Shown here piece by piece: positions 10,178 through 19,585 of a stretch of 64,000 nucleotides of DNA (the stretch's first letter is position 1; each line of letters opens with the position of its first letter). Under the pieces are notes generated by a model. It did not search any database. It worked only from the letters and a program-made list of their open reading frames with translations, and was not told the DNA's origin. The translations under genes and the position numbers were made by a program. Source of the DNA: UBA7396 sp034675265 (GTDB lineage Bacteria; Patescibacteriota; Gracilibacteria; BD1-5; UBA6164); contig JAUCDK010000002.1 in the NCBI GenBank assembly GCA_034675265.1, forward strand, positions 1 to 64,000, given 5' to 3'.

Positions 10178-10579
10178 ATGAAAAAAGAACAATACATATT
10201 TCTGATTTTGATTGCAATAATACTGTATTTACTCTATTTAATTATCGATTATAAATATAAAGAATACAAAATTAATAACCACATAGAAGTGATTGAAAAT
10301 AATAATACAAAAATGACTGAAAATATTACGTATTATAAAGATCAACTTGAATATATTAATACAAAAGCATACAAAAATAAAGTCCTAAAAGAAGAACAAT
10401 CTATGAAAAATAAAGGTGAAGTAGTAATATTTATTACCAATGAAGACAAATATAATAGATTTTCAAAAGATGAAGTAAGCGAATCTACTCCAGTAGTGCA
10501 ACCGGAAAGAAAAATACAAGATTCAATGGATATTTTTGAAAAATGGATGTACTTTTTATTTAACAAAGATATAAGATAA
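10178..10579 (+). CDS. FtsB/DivIC-like septum protein
   Basis: 133 residues: one membrane helix (about 7-24), a coiled-coil stretch (about 30-75), then KNKVLKEEQSMKNKGEVVIFI, which matches the conserved end of the FtsB/DivIC coiled-coil domain. Such proteins bridge FtsL and FtsQ in the division complex. The C-terminal tail is acidic and polar. It stands alone between two minus-strand units and has its own terminator. Assignment rests on architecture and the one motif. Confidence 0.65.
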   Translation: MKKEQYIFLILIAIILYLLYLIIDYKYKEYKINNHIEVIENNNTKMTENITYYKDQLEYINTKAYKNKVLKEEQSMKNKGEVVIFITNEDKYNRFSKDEVSESTPVVQPERKIQDSMDIFEKWMYFLFNKDIR

Positions 10580-10583
10580 AAAA

Positions 10584-10602
10584 AATCTTCAAATTGAAGA
10601 TT
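10584..10602. terminator. Shared terminator
   Basis: Stem AATCTTCAA/TTGAAGATT followed by eight T on the plus strand and an A/T run on the other side, between converging genes. Confidence 0.7.
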
Positions 10603-10606
10603 TTTT

Positions 10607-11041
10607 TTATAGATCAGAGAAATCAGTTGGAAGATTACTATTACTTCATCCTGTATCAAAATTTACATTTGTTGATGAACTATTTCCAAAAATAGTGTCA
10701 CCTAATACTTTAATTTCTTGAAAAATTTTATCTGGTGAAGAATATTTTGAAACATCAAGCCCCAAAAGACCAGCTAATTTAGGAAATACAAATATAGATA
10801 AAACAATAACTCAAAGTCCAATAAGAGCATATCTTATAGAGTTAATTGCTGGTTTTATTTTATCATCTTTTCATCCAGATAAGATAAGTAAAACTCCTCC
10901 CCATAAAATATACATAATTGAGAATATACCTGCAAATAATACTATAAGCGAAATAGCAAGTAATATAAAGTCTCCAAAATCCATTCTTGAAGTAAATAAT
11001 GTTGCATTTTGAGAAGATGCATATGCAATTTCAAAAAACAT
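10607..11041 (-). CDS. TrbC/pilin-like small membrane protein
   Basis: 144 residues. After a short polar N-terminus there are two membrane helices (about 22-50 and 65-85) separated by SGGKDDKIKPAINS. This is the typical hairpin of the TrbC/VirB2-like proteins abundant in candidate phyla. The tail is Ser/Asn/Gly rich. Three longer relatives with the same two-helix loop (GG-D-DKxxKAKK) lie at 35623-37949. It may be a subunit of the same secretion or pilus assembly, though it is far from that cluster. Confidence 0.6.
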
Positions 11042-11099
11042 ATGAAAATAATTAAATAATAATAGACTCTTTATAATGATTAATTGATTTTTTGCAATA

Positions 11100-11336
11100 T
11101 TAATCTAAAACTTTTAAATTAATTCTTTGATTTGTTTTACTTCCAAGAATTTTTAAAAGTGATCTAATAGAAGTTACTATATTTCCACTTTTACCAATTA
11201 CAACTCCCATATCTTCTTTATTTACTCTCAGAGTAAGTAAAATTCATAATTCATCTTCTGTTCTTTCAATTTGAATATCTCCTTTATTTTGTACTAAATT
11301 TTCAATTATAAATTGTAAAAATTCTACTTCTTTCAT
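11100..11336 (-). CDS. khpA: KH-domain RNA-binding protein (KhpA-like)
   Basis: 78 residues, the usual length of KhpA/YlqC. A single type II KH domain shows the GXXG loop as IGKSGN in MGVVIGKSGNIVTSIRSLL. It binds single-stranded RNA and in other bacteria pairs with KhpB in cell-envelope regulation. It lies downstream of rpsP, the order found in many bacteria. Confidence 0.85.
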
Positions 11337-11360
11337 AAAAATGGTTATTAAAAAATAAAA

Positions 11361-11379
11361 CCCCTTAAATAAAAAGGGG
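11361..11379 (-). terminator. Hairpin between rpsP and khpA
   Basis: Stem CCCCTT/AAGGGG followed on the minus strand by a T-rich run. Placed inside the unit, it would reduce read-through from rpsP into khpA. Confidence 0.6.
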
Positions 11380-11385
11380 ATAAAA

Positions 11386-11625
11386 CTATAATGAAATATT
11401 ATTTGTTTTGATTAATTTTTCTACTCTTGGAGATAATTGAGCTCCGTTAGAAATATATTTTTTTACTGCTTCTAAATTATTTATTTTAAATTCTTTAGAA
11501 ATAGGATTAAAGAAACCTAAAACTTCTTGAAAACCACTTTTTGTAGGAGCTGTATGTTCAGTAAGAACAACTCTAAAAAAAGGAGAATTCTTTTTTCAAG
11601 CTCTAGCTAGTCTAATTTTTAACAT
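11386..11625 (-). CDS. rpsP: Ribosomal protein bS16
   Basis: 79 residues. It starts MLKIRLARAGKKNSPFFRVV, the family's conserved N-terminus (one Gly from UGA), and has LGFFNPISKEF. It is a small-subunit assembly protein. Ends at TAG 11386-11388. It precedes khpA in the same direction. Confidence 0.93.
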
Positions 11626-11649
11626 ATTGACTAATTTTTAAAAAATAAA

Positions 11650-11669
11650 AACGATTTTGGCAAATCGTT
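11650..11669 (-). terminator. Terminator after tRNA-Leu
   Basis: Stem AACGATTT/AAATCGTT with loop GCCA on the minus strand, followed by a T-rich run. It lies between tRNA-Leu and rpsP. Confidence 0.6.
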
Positions 11670-11773
11670 AGATTTATATCCAAAGAGAATTTTTCTCTTT
11701 CATTTCGATAACATCAGAAATAACGGATGTATCTGTTTAATGATATAAGTTATTCAACAATTTCTTTTTTTAA

Positions 11774-11860
11774 TGGTGCCCAGGGCGGGAATCGAACCCG
11801 CACTCCAGATTTGGAACAGGATTTTAAGTCCTGCGTGTCTACCGATTCCACCACCTGGGC
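11774..11860 (-). tRNA. tRNA-Leu (UAA anticodon)
   Basis: A class II tRNA with a long variable arm. The acceptor stem pairs GCCCAGG with CCTGGGC, the T-arm contains GGTTCGATTCC, and the anticodon loop CTTAAAA gives anticodon UAA. The 3' CCA is encoded (complement of TGG at 11774-11776). Confidence 0.95.
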
Positions 11861-11887
11861 ATATAGATGTGAAAACACATCCATATG

Positions 11888-12085
11888 TTATATAATTCCT
11901 TTTTTCTTTAAAGTTCTTAATCCAGCAGCAGAAACTTTTATTCTATATACTAATCCAGTTTCAGGATCTTTAATATTTCTATAGAAAAGATTTGGATAAT
12001 ATTTTCTTCTACTTGCTCTCATTGAGTGGCTTCTTGTATTACCTACTCAAGTTCTTTTTCAAGTTATTTCACAAACTCTAGACAT
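11888..12085 (-). CDS. rpmB: Ribosomal protein bL28
   Basis: 65 residues with the family motif GVGNTRSHSMRASRRKYYPN and the C-terminal YRIKVSAAGLRTLKKKGI. It is a large-subunit protein. UGA supplies a Gly in the conserved GVGN stretch. It lies between rpsJ and tRNA-Leu. Confidence 0.92.
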
Positions 12086-12124
12086 ATAAATTTTTAATTA
12101 ACATTTAATAAGGTATTCTTTATT

Positions 12125-12445
12125 TTACAAAGATTTAATTTCAACTCAAACTCCATTTGGAATATTTATATCTTGCAATAATTCTAATGTTTTTGCAGTT
12201 GGTTCAGTAATATCAATAAGTCTTTTGTGTCTTCTTATTTCAAATTGTTCTCTTGCATCTTTGTTAACGAATGTAGATCTATTTACTGTAATCTTTTCTA
12301 TTTTTGTAGGTAATGGAATTGGTCCTACTACAATTGCTCAAGAGTCTTTTGCTACTAGAACTATTTTTTTCACAGCTTCATCAAGTAATCTATGATCAAA
12401 TGCTTTTATAGTTATTCTCATTTTTTGAGTTGCTTTCTTTGCCAT
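12125..12445 (-). CDS. rpsJ: Ribosomal protein uS10
   Basis: 106 residues, normal length. Conserved pieces include IRITIKAFDHRLLDEAVKKI-like sequence, GPIPLPTKIEKITVNRS and HKRLIDITEPTAKTL. It follows tuf as in the classical str-S10 order, but the rest of the S10 operon is not here: rpmB follows instead. Confidence 0.95.
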
Positions 12446-12482
12446 ATCTATTTTAAATAACAATTAATATAAACTAATTTCC

Positions 12483-12505
12483 AAGAAGAAGATAAACTTC
12501 TTCTT
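12483..12505 (-). terminator. Hairpin between tuf and rpsJ
   Basis: Stem AAGAAGAA/TTCTTCTT with a seven-base loop, just after the tuf stop. There is no strong T-run, so it may act as a processing or attenuation stem. Confidence 0.4.
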
Positions 12506-12522
12506 AGTTTTAATACATATTA

Positions 12523-13710
12523 TTAAGCTATAATTTTAGCTACTACTCCTGAACCAACTGTTCTACCTCATTCTCTAATAGCGAATCTTAATCATTCAGT
12601 CATCGCAATTGGAGCTTGTAATTTAACAGTCATTTTAGTGTTATCTCATGGCATAACCATTTCTACACCTGCTGGTAATTCAATATCACCAGTTACATCA
12701 GTAGTTCTGAAGTAAAATTGTGGTTTATATCCTTTGAAGAATGGAGTATGTCTTCCTCATTCATCTTTAGTTAATACGTACACTTCAGCTTCAAATTGAG
12801 TGTGTGGTTTAATTGATCCTGGTTTTGCAAGAACTTGTCCTCTTTCAACATCGTCTCTTTCAATACCTCTTAATAGTAACCCCGCATTATCTCAAGCTTG
12901 TCCTTGATCTAATGATTTGTGGAACATTTCAACTCCTGTTACAGTAGTTTTTCTAGTATCTCTAATACCAACGATTTCAATATCATCACCTACTTTAATA
13001 ACTCAAGTTTCAATTTTACCAGTAACTACAGTACCTCTACCTTTAATTGAGAATACATCTTCAACAGGCATTAAGAAAGCTTTATCTAAGTCTCTTTCAG
13101 GAACTGGTACCCATGATTCAATTGCATCAAATAAATCTAGAACTGGTTTAGCTTTTCCATCAAAATCTGAAGGATTTTCTAAAGCAGCAAGTCCAGAACC
13201 TTTAATAACAGGAGTATCATCTCCAGGGAATTCATATTTATTTAATAAATCTCTAATTTCCATTTCAACTAATTCTAGCATTTCAGCATCGTCAACCATA
13301 TCACATTTATTCATGAATACAACGATGTAAGGAACTCATACTTGTCTTGATAAAAGAATGTGTTCTCTAGTTTGAGCCATAGGACCATCAGTAGCAGCAA
13401 CAATAAGGATAGCAGCATCCATTTGAGCAGCACCAGTAATCATGTTTTTTACGTAATCAGCATGTCCAGGACAATCAACGTGAGCGTAATGTCTAGCAGC
13501 AGTTTCATATTCAACGTGTGAAGTATTGATAGTAATTCATCTTGCTCTTTCTTCAGGAGCATTATCAATTTGTGAGTAGTCTTTTACTTCTCAAGTACCG
13601 TATTTAGCATTTAATACAGCTGTAATAGCAGCAGTAGTAGTAGTTTTACCATGATCAACGTGACCAATAGTACCTATATTCATATGTGGTTTAGATCTAT
13701 CAAAAGCCAT
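12523..13710 (-). CDS. tuf: Elongation factor Tu
   Basis: 395 residues, normal length. GTPase motifs are present: GHVDHGKT at the N-terminus, DCPGH and NKCD. ERARGITIN is conserved, with its Gly encoded by UGA. It delivers aminoacyl-tRNA to the ribosome. Many conserved glycines here use GGT or GGA, so UGA seems less favoured than in neighbouring genes; this is an impression, not a count. It heads the unit tuf-rpsJ-rpmB. Confidence 0.97.
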
Positions 13711-13761
13711 AATATTATAAATAAAAAAATAAAATATATTTTTAAAAACTTATCTTAAAAA

Positions 13762-13848
13762 CTAAGCTTTGTTTTTTCTCATTTTTTTTGTAATCAATTT
13801 AATTGCTCTTCTTATTTTTCTATGAGCATGTCAAGTTAATCTAGCCAT
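13762..13848 (-). CDS. 28-residue basic microprotein
   Basis: Starts MARLTGHAHRKIRRAIKL and ends MRKNKA, with about ten Lys/Arg and one UGA-Gly, and ends at TAG 13762-13764. It starts 9 bases after the stop of the preceding basic protein and sits just before tuf. Composition and setting suggest a ribosome-associated peptide. It does not match bL34, bL36 or bS21 as I know them. Function unknown. Confidence 0.5.
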
Positions 13849-13857
13849 ATTATATAA

Positions 13858-14064
13858 TTAATTAGTTTTAATTCAATATTTTTTTAATTTTTTTCAAACA
13901 ATTAAAAAAGCATTTTTTAACCATTTTGTTTCTCCTTCAAACTCAACTCTTTTTTTCAAAGTATCATAGTGTTTAACTGCATTTGCAACCTTTGAAGTAC
14001 TTTTTACTCTTTTATTATTAACAGCATAATTGAGTCTTCTTGGTCTTTTTCAGAAACCTGTCAT
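13858..14064 (-). CDS. Small basic protein in the translation block
   Basis: 68 residues starting MTGFGKRPRRLNYAVNNKR. It is rich in Lys/Arg with an amphipathic middle (VANAVKHYDTLKKRVEF) and three UGA-Gly codons. It lies between tRNA-Ala and the 28-residue protein, likely in one transcript with it. I do not recognise the family. A nucleic-acid or ribosome-binding role is a guess from charge and position. Confidence 0.55.
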
Positions 14065-14141
14065 AAGTCTTTCTTATAATAAAATAAAAAATTATTAAGA
14101 TGTTTAATCTTAACCGATATATACATATCTAAAATAATTTT

Positions 14142-14218
14142 TGGTGGAGCATAACGGAGTCGAACCGTTGACCTCCTGCGTGCAAAGCAGGCGCTCTAGC
14201 CAACTGAGCTAATGCCCC
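14142..14218 (-). tRNA. tRNA-Ala (UGC anticodon)
   Basis: Acceptor stem begins GGGGC, D-loop TAGCTCAGTTGG, anticodon loop TTTGCAC gives UGC, T-arm GGTTCGACTCC, 3' CCA encoded at 14142-14144. Confidence 0.95.
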
Positions 14219-14250
14219 ATAAAGGGTATTATTCCACCTATTTTTAAAAA

Positions 14251-14327
14251 TGGCGAGGATGACGAGATTCGAACTCGCGACCTCCGCAGTGACAGTGCGG
14301 CGCTCTAACCAACTGAGCTACATCCCC
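14251..14327 (-). tRNA. tRNA-Asp (GUC anticodon)
   Basis: Acceptor stem begins GGGGATG, D-loop TAGCTCAGTTGG, anticodon loop CTGTCAC gives GUC, T-arm AGTTCGAATCT, 3' CCA encoded at 14251-14253. It is the first gene of the tRNA-Asp/tRNA-Ala pair. Confidence 0.95.
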
Positions 14328-14364
14328 ATTTCTTTTTAGTAGTCTTCCTAACGAAGCGAGAGGA

Positions 14365-14392
14365 ATTATATGAAATATTTTTTATAATGCAA
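14365..14392 (-). promoter_or_regulatory. Promoter of the tRNA-Asp/tRNA-Ala unit
   Basis: On the minus strand TTGCAT (14392-14387), 16-base spacer, TATAAT (14370-14365), about 38 bases before tRNA-Asp. The GC-richer leader GCTTCG follows. Confidence 0.6.
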
Positions 14393-14463
14393 ATCTTTTT
14401 TACAAAAAAGTTAAAAATTAAGTTTTAATAGCTTATTTAAAGCAAAATTTAAGTTTTATTTTT

Positions 14464-14507
14464 ATTCTATATTTCAAAAAAACAATATGCTTCCTGAAAT
14501 ATAGAAT
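14464..14507 (-). terminator. Long hairpin after the DUF1704 gene
   Basis: Arms ATTCTATATTTCA and TGAAATATAGAAT (13 bp) around an 18-base loop, in the space after the gene ending at 14519. A/T-rich flanks suit a terminator, though the loop is long. Confidence 0.5.
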
Positions 14508-14518
14508 AAAATAATATA

Positions 14519-16105
14519 TTATAATAAATCCAAAATTTGAATAATTTTCTTTTTCATTGTGTATGTCAATCTCTCGATAGTTTTATGAGAAAATTCTTTT
14601 TCTACATCTAAAAATGGATATTTCCCTTTTATGTAATTCCAAAATTCTGCTTCTTTTAACTCATTTCAAGTGATAACATATTGTAATAATTCTCAAAGTA
14701 AAAGAGGATATTGTAATTTCAGTCATTCTTCATCAAGAATTTTTTTAGTAATTCCTACATCAGAAAAAGAGACTTTTCAAACATATAAATCCTTAATATC
14801 TCATCATTTTTGTAAAAAATTGATTACTTTATGTTCTCATCTATTATATGATGTATCTTTATGTTGTACTCATTTGTAAAAAAGTGGGTAATTCCTTTTT
14901 CTTCTTAAAAATGTTCATTTTGGATCTTTTAATGTCAATCATAAAGTCATTTTTTCTTTATCCATTTTACCTAAAAGTTCAAAAAACTTTAAGTAATCCT
15001 CTCAAGATAATATTTCCCCCATAAGCAAATCAGGAATTGCTCATTGAATTCAAAAGTCATCTAAAGTTTTTCATTTCAAAGTCCATTCAGATACTTTTGC
15101 GACTCATTCTTCTCTTTCTAAGTTTCCTGCTCATCTAAATTTACCTAATGTTTGAGAATTATTTTTTTCTATAATATAATGTGTTTCTATTTCGTGTTGA
15201 ATCAATCCTAAAACTCTTGAAAGTTGTAGAGTTTCATATGCTTTACTACTTGGAATACCTAAATAATCTTCTCCATCATAAATACTACTTCTTTCTTCAA
15301 TTTTGATTTCTTTCTTAATATCGTATATTTCAAAAATAATTTTGAAAACTTTTACATAATTCTCTCTGGTAATTTCTTTTTTTAAAACTTCCGGTGTTTC
15401 AGGGAGTTTCTTTTTTGATTTTTCCATTGGTTCTTCAGTTCAAGAAAGATATGGAAATGTATTTTTGAGAGTTTGTAAAAATTTTAAAAATTGTTCTTGC
15501 TCCTCTGGTGTCAATTTTGTTTTTTCTTGTTGAAAAACATCTGTAAAAATTTGATAGCTTCAAATAACTTCATGTTTTGTTTTTCTTACCATTGGTCAGA
15601 AAAGTTCTTTTTCTATTTCTTCTAATCTTTTTATTCTTCCTTCAATTTCTCTTTTGTTTAAATTATGTGGCAATCAAGCTTTTTCTGCTTCAAATGGAAG
15701 TCCAGTAAGAGTGAGATCTAAAATTTTATCTAAATAATCGAGTGTTCCTAAAAGAATTTGAAGTCTTTTATTATCAGTATCTTGTAATGACGAAATTTTA
15801 TTTTTATATCTTGAAATAAGTTGTCTTTTAAAAGTTAATTTTACAAGAACTTCTCAAAAAATATTTTTCATATCATTTCCTAGATTTTCCCAAAATTGTT
15901 TTTGTTCATTTGCATCATTTCACTCATATTGTTTTGATAAAAATTTTCAAAACAATGTTTTATTCACAACTTTCCCACCTCATATATCAGAATACGCATA
16001 GGTTACTTCAACTATATCAGCAAGTTCCTCATTAAAAAACTCTCTATTCATTTCAGATAATAATCTATCTAATTCACTTGTATTTTTAAAATTATTTGAC
16101 TCCAT
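14519..16105 (-). CDS. DUF1704 (MATCAP/KatA-like) metallopeptidase
   Basis: 528 residues. It contains HEIETH at 304-309 and, about 25 residues on, REEGVA, which corresponds to the QEGLP-type motif carrying the third zinc ligand. These are the landmarks of DUF1704, the family of the eukaryotic tubulin tyrosine carboxypeptidase MATCAP. The N-terminal 220 residues are helical and charged with no family I recognise. No signal peptide is seen, so it is probably cytoplasmic. It follows the larger DUF1704 fusion by 61 bases. A carboxypeptidase role is inferred from the family; the substrate is unknown. Confidence 0.75.
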
Positions 16106-16166
16106 AACTTAGTTTATAAGAAATAATACTTCTTGATTGTATAAGATAAAATATTTATTATCAAAA

Positions 16167-18563
16167 TTATGTAAAAAGCGGAATTTTGAAATCATCAACT
16201 TTAAATTGAATAAATTCTGATTTTTTTATTTCGGCTAAATCTTGTAAACTAATTTTACCAAAATAAAGTTCATTAATATTTCCTCCATTTTCTATAAATT
16301 TTTTAACTTGAAGAAATCAATTAATATAAATGATATCTTTTAAAAATATGTAATTTTTTGAAGTATCTTTTACTCATCTTTTCAGTCTCGCCAAATAATT
16401 AAAAACTGAACCATAATCATAATTATATGTTTTAATTAATTCTTGGACAAATTCTTTGTATGAATGTTTCAATCAAAAATCTATCAGACAATATCTTTCA
16501 GCTGCTCCATAATATTTTGCATCATTTTTGGTTACAAATTTTCATTGATTATAAATAGCAAGTCCTTCTTCTGTAATTAAATAGTCTGAAGTTCCAACTG
16601 CAAATATAGAATATTTTGATTTTAAACCATTTATTTTTCTCAAATAATGTGTTTCTATTTCATGAGCGACTACTGATCTCATTTCTTTTTTTCCTACAAG
16701 ACTTCCATTTTTTATAAGTAAACTATCTCATTTTACTGAAAATCTTGATCCAATTTCTTTTTCTACTAAATGAATATTGATATTATAAATATAATTAAAT
16801 TTTGTGATATATTTTTTTATTTCTTCAATCGTCAAAAATTCTTTTTCTTTTTTAATTTCTTCTCTATTAATAATCAAATCTGTAGTATACTCTAAATTTT
16901 CTTTCGTAATTTCTCAGTAGAGTAATTTTCCATAATAATTTAAACCTTCGATATTTTGATCTTGAAATGCTTGAATAAAATAAAGTTTATTAATAACTTC
17001 ATCTTTTTTTCTTTTAAAAATTCAAGAAAGTGGAATATCTGGGATTTCAATTTTAGTAATTTTTGTAAATAATTCTTTTACATTAAAATTAATTTCATTG
17101 TATTCAAGTTGAGGAATATATGTTCCTTTTGACTCAATAAATTTTAGTTTTTCTGAAGAAATATTTTTTGGAGTAATAATTTTTAAGATATTTAATTTTT
17201 TATCAATATCCATAATTTCTTTATCCAATTTTAAAAGCTGCTCTTCGTATCATTTTAAAATGGCAATATTTTTTTCTTTTAATAATGGATTTTTAGAATT
17301 GTACGGTAAATCACTTTCCTTATATTTAAATGGATCGACTAAAAATCCATATAAAGCCTCTTTTCCTAAAATCATATTTGAAACTTCAAGTGGTTTTACA
17401 TGAAATTTTACTGTTCTTGTTTCCCCTAAAATACTACATTTTAATTTTACAATATTTCATTTAATTTTTTCTTGTGGATATTTTAAAATATTTATCAAAT
17501 AATCTATATGAATGTAGCTATTTGGTTTATTTGTTTTTATCTCACATACTGATTGAAAAGTTTTATCATTATATGTGATTTCAATATATTCTTTATTTCC
17601 AACTACTTTTTTCCCAGAAATATTTTTAATTTTTTCTTCAATATCTCATCCAAATAAATCACGAGCCAAACGAACTCATTTTTCAACAGAATTTACTTTA
17701 ATATTTTCTACTTTTTTGAGTCTTTCTAAAAGTGGAACTTTATTTGCAACTTGTACTTCGAGTCAAGGTCTTACATTCATTTCGAGTAAAAGTGGTCAAA
17801 ATGTATCATCCAAAACAATATCACATCAAACATATCAAACTCCTGTTACTTGTTGTACTTTTACAGCTAGTCTCAAAACATCTTCCCAATGTGGAATTTC
17901 TATTCCTCTTACATCTCAAATACCTGGAATAGATTTAATCATTTTTTTAAATTGTGTGATATAGGTAATTCTTCCTGTTCAAATATCAATTCCAAGTCCA
18001 CAAGCTCATCCATGCAAATTTGCTTTTCATTTTGAATTTGCTGTTGGAACTCTCAGCATCGCAATAACAGGAACGCTATTAAAAACAATCACTCTAATAT
18101 CTGGCAATCAATATTTTCCAAGCAGTTCAATAGAATGATCTAAATTTAATTTTCTTTCAAAAATTACTTTATCTCTTGATCAAGAAAGTGAATAAAATCC
18201 ATCTAAAATTTCTCTTACATGAACAATAAATTGATGTGGTGAATAAATTTGATTATCATTTGAAATAAAATTTCCAGCTCCATCTTTTTTATCAAAAACA
18301 ATAATTCATTTTCATCAATATCATGCATTTGGTTTTACTACAAATGGAAGTGGAAGAGAATTCATATCAAAATTATCAAGTTCATCGTGAGACTTAATAA
18401 TAGCAAGATTTTCAGAAACCTTTACTCATTTATTTGCTAAAAATTCTTTTGTTTTAATTTTTGAATCAGCCAATTTTTTTGCTAAATCATCATTAAATTC
18501 TCAAATATATTTGAGATTTCTTGCATTTTGACCCAAAATTCCATAATTTTTAAAAAACCACAT
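16167..18563 (-). CDS. ATP-grasp ligase + retropepsin-like domain + DUF1704 metallopeptidase fusion
   Basis: 798 residues with three parts. Residues 1-310 are an ATP-grasp domain of the alpha-L-glutamate-ligase-like type, with KPNAGYGGKGIIVF and the metal-binding LLLEMNVRPGLEVQVANK. Residues about 320-415 resemble the retropepsin-like domain (RimB/ATP-dependent zinc protease family) by ending in MILGKEALYGFLVDP, but the catalytic D-T-G position reads KTN (343-345), so it is probably inactive. Residues about 430-798 are DUF1704 with HEIETH (634-639) and TEEGLA (664-669). Ligation and removal of an amino acid could thus sit in one chain. It starts 14 bases after ftsX and precedes a second DUF1704 gene. 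Confidence 0.8.
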
Positions 18564-18577
18564 ATTTTATTTTTTTA

Positions 18578-19474
18578 TTAATTATTTTTAATATATCTTC
18601 TTGCAGATAAAAATGAACTCAAAGCTCCTATACCAATAAATACCACTAATTGAAATAATAAAATATAATTTAAATCACTATTTACAACATATTGTTTTAC
18701 AGATGATTTATCAAAAAAGATACTTGCATTATTTACGAAAACCAAAAATATATTGGTACTTAAAAAGAATCAAATAACAGAATATATAATTCATTGAAAT
18801 ACAAATGGTCCATAAATAAAACTATTTCCTCATCAAACCAATCTCGTTATATAAATCTCATCTCTATAATGATAAATAAAATTTCAAATTATAGAATATG
18901 TTATTACAAATATAGAAAGTAAAAACACTCAAATAATGATATATAATGCTAATTTTAGAGTTTTTAAAATAGCAATAATTTTTAAAATTCTCTCATATTG
19001 AGTTCTATAATCATAGGTAGAATTCGTTTTAAAATCTGTTAAGATTCCATATTTTCATTCGATAATAGTATTGAGTTGTTCATATTCTTGCATTTTAATA
19101 TTTGAAAGATTGATGGTTGCAGGAAGTGGGTTTTGAGATTTAATAATACTTACGAGTTCTTCATCCTGTTTTCTCATATCTTCTAAAACTTCATCTTTCG
19201 TTTTAAATTCTATTTCAACCAAAGGAAGATTTGTATGAATAGTATCCATTAAACTTTTTACAGTAATATTTTCTTTTGTATATTCATCTTTTAAATATAA
19301 AGAAATCGTAAGTTTTGAATTAATAGCTTCTATCAAATTGCTACTTAAATTATGTAAAATCATCAAAAGATTTACAAAAAACATCAAAAGTCACAACACA
19401 ATCACTGACGAAAAAGAGAGAAATTTATTTCTTAAAATATTTTTAATAGAATATTTAAATAAACGATACAACAT
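18578..19474 (-). CDS. ftsX: FtsX-like cell-division membrane protein
   Basis: 298 residues with the FtsX layout: cytoplasmic start (MLYRLFKYSIKNILRNKF), helix 1 (about 20-45), an extracytoplasmic domain (about 50-165), then three helices (about 180-290). FtsX with the ATPase FtsE controls peptidoglycan hydrolases at the septum. FtsE is not adjacent on either side. A GH73 glucosaminidase starts divergently 112 bases away, which fits the role. Confidence 0.82.
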
Positions 19475-19526
19475 AAATACTTAGATAATAAATAATTACC
19501 TCTGATTTTATAAAAAAATGAAATTT

Positions 19527-19555
19527 TTGCAATAATTTTGAAAATATGATAAAAT
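19527..19555 (+). promoter_or_regulatory. Promoter of the GH73 gene
   Basis: TTGCAA 19527-19532, 17-base spacer, TAAAAT 19550-19555 with TG at 19547-19548 (extended -10). Same form as at 20564, 26008 and 41951. Confidence 0.65.
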
Positions 19556-19585
19556 TGAAGAAATTTAATATTTAATTTTAAAAAT

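Noticed and set aside
12917..13330. 137-codon plus-strand frame opposite tuf
   Set aside because: The minus strand is unmistakable EF-Tu; the plus frame is Ser/Thr-rich shadow sequence.
13858..14064. The 68-residue basic protein as ribosomal bS21
   Set aside because: The bS21 landmarks (paired RRFKR and YEKPS) are absent; only length and charge fit.
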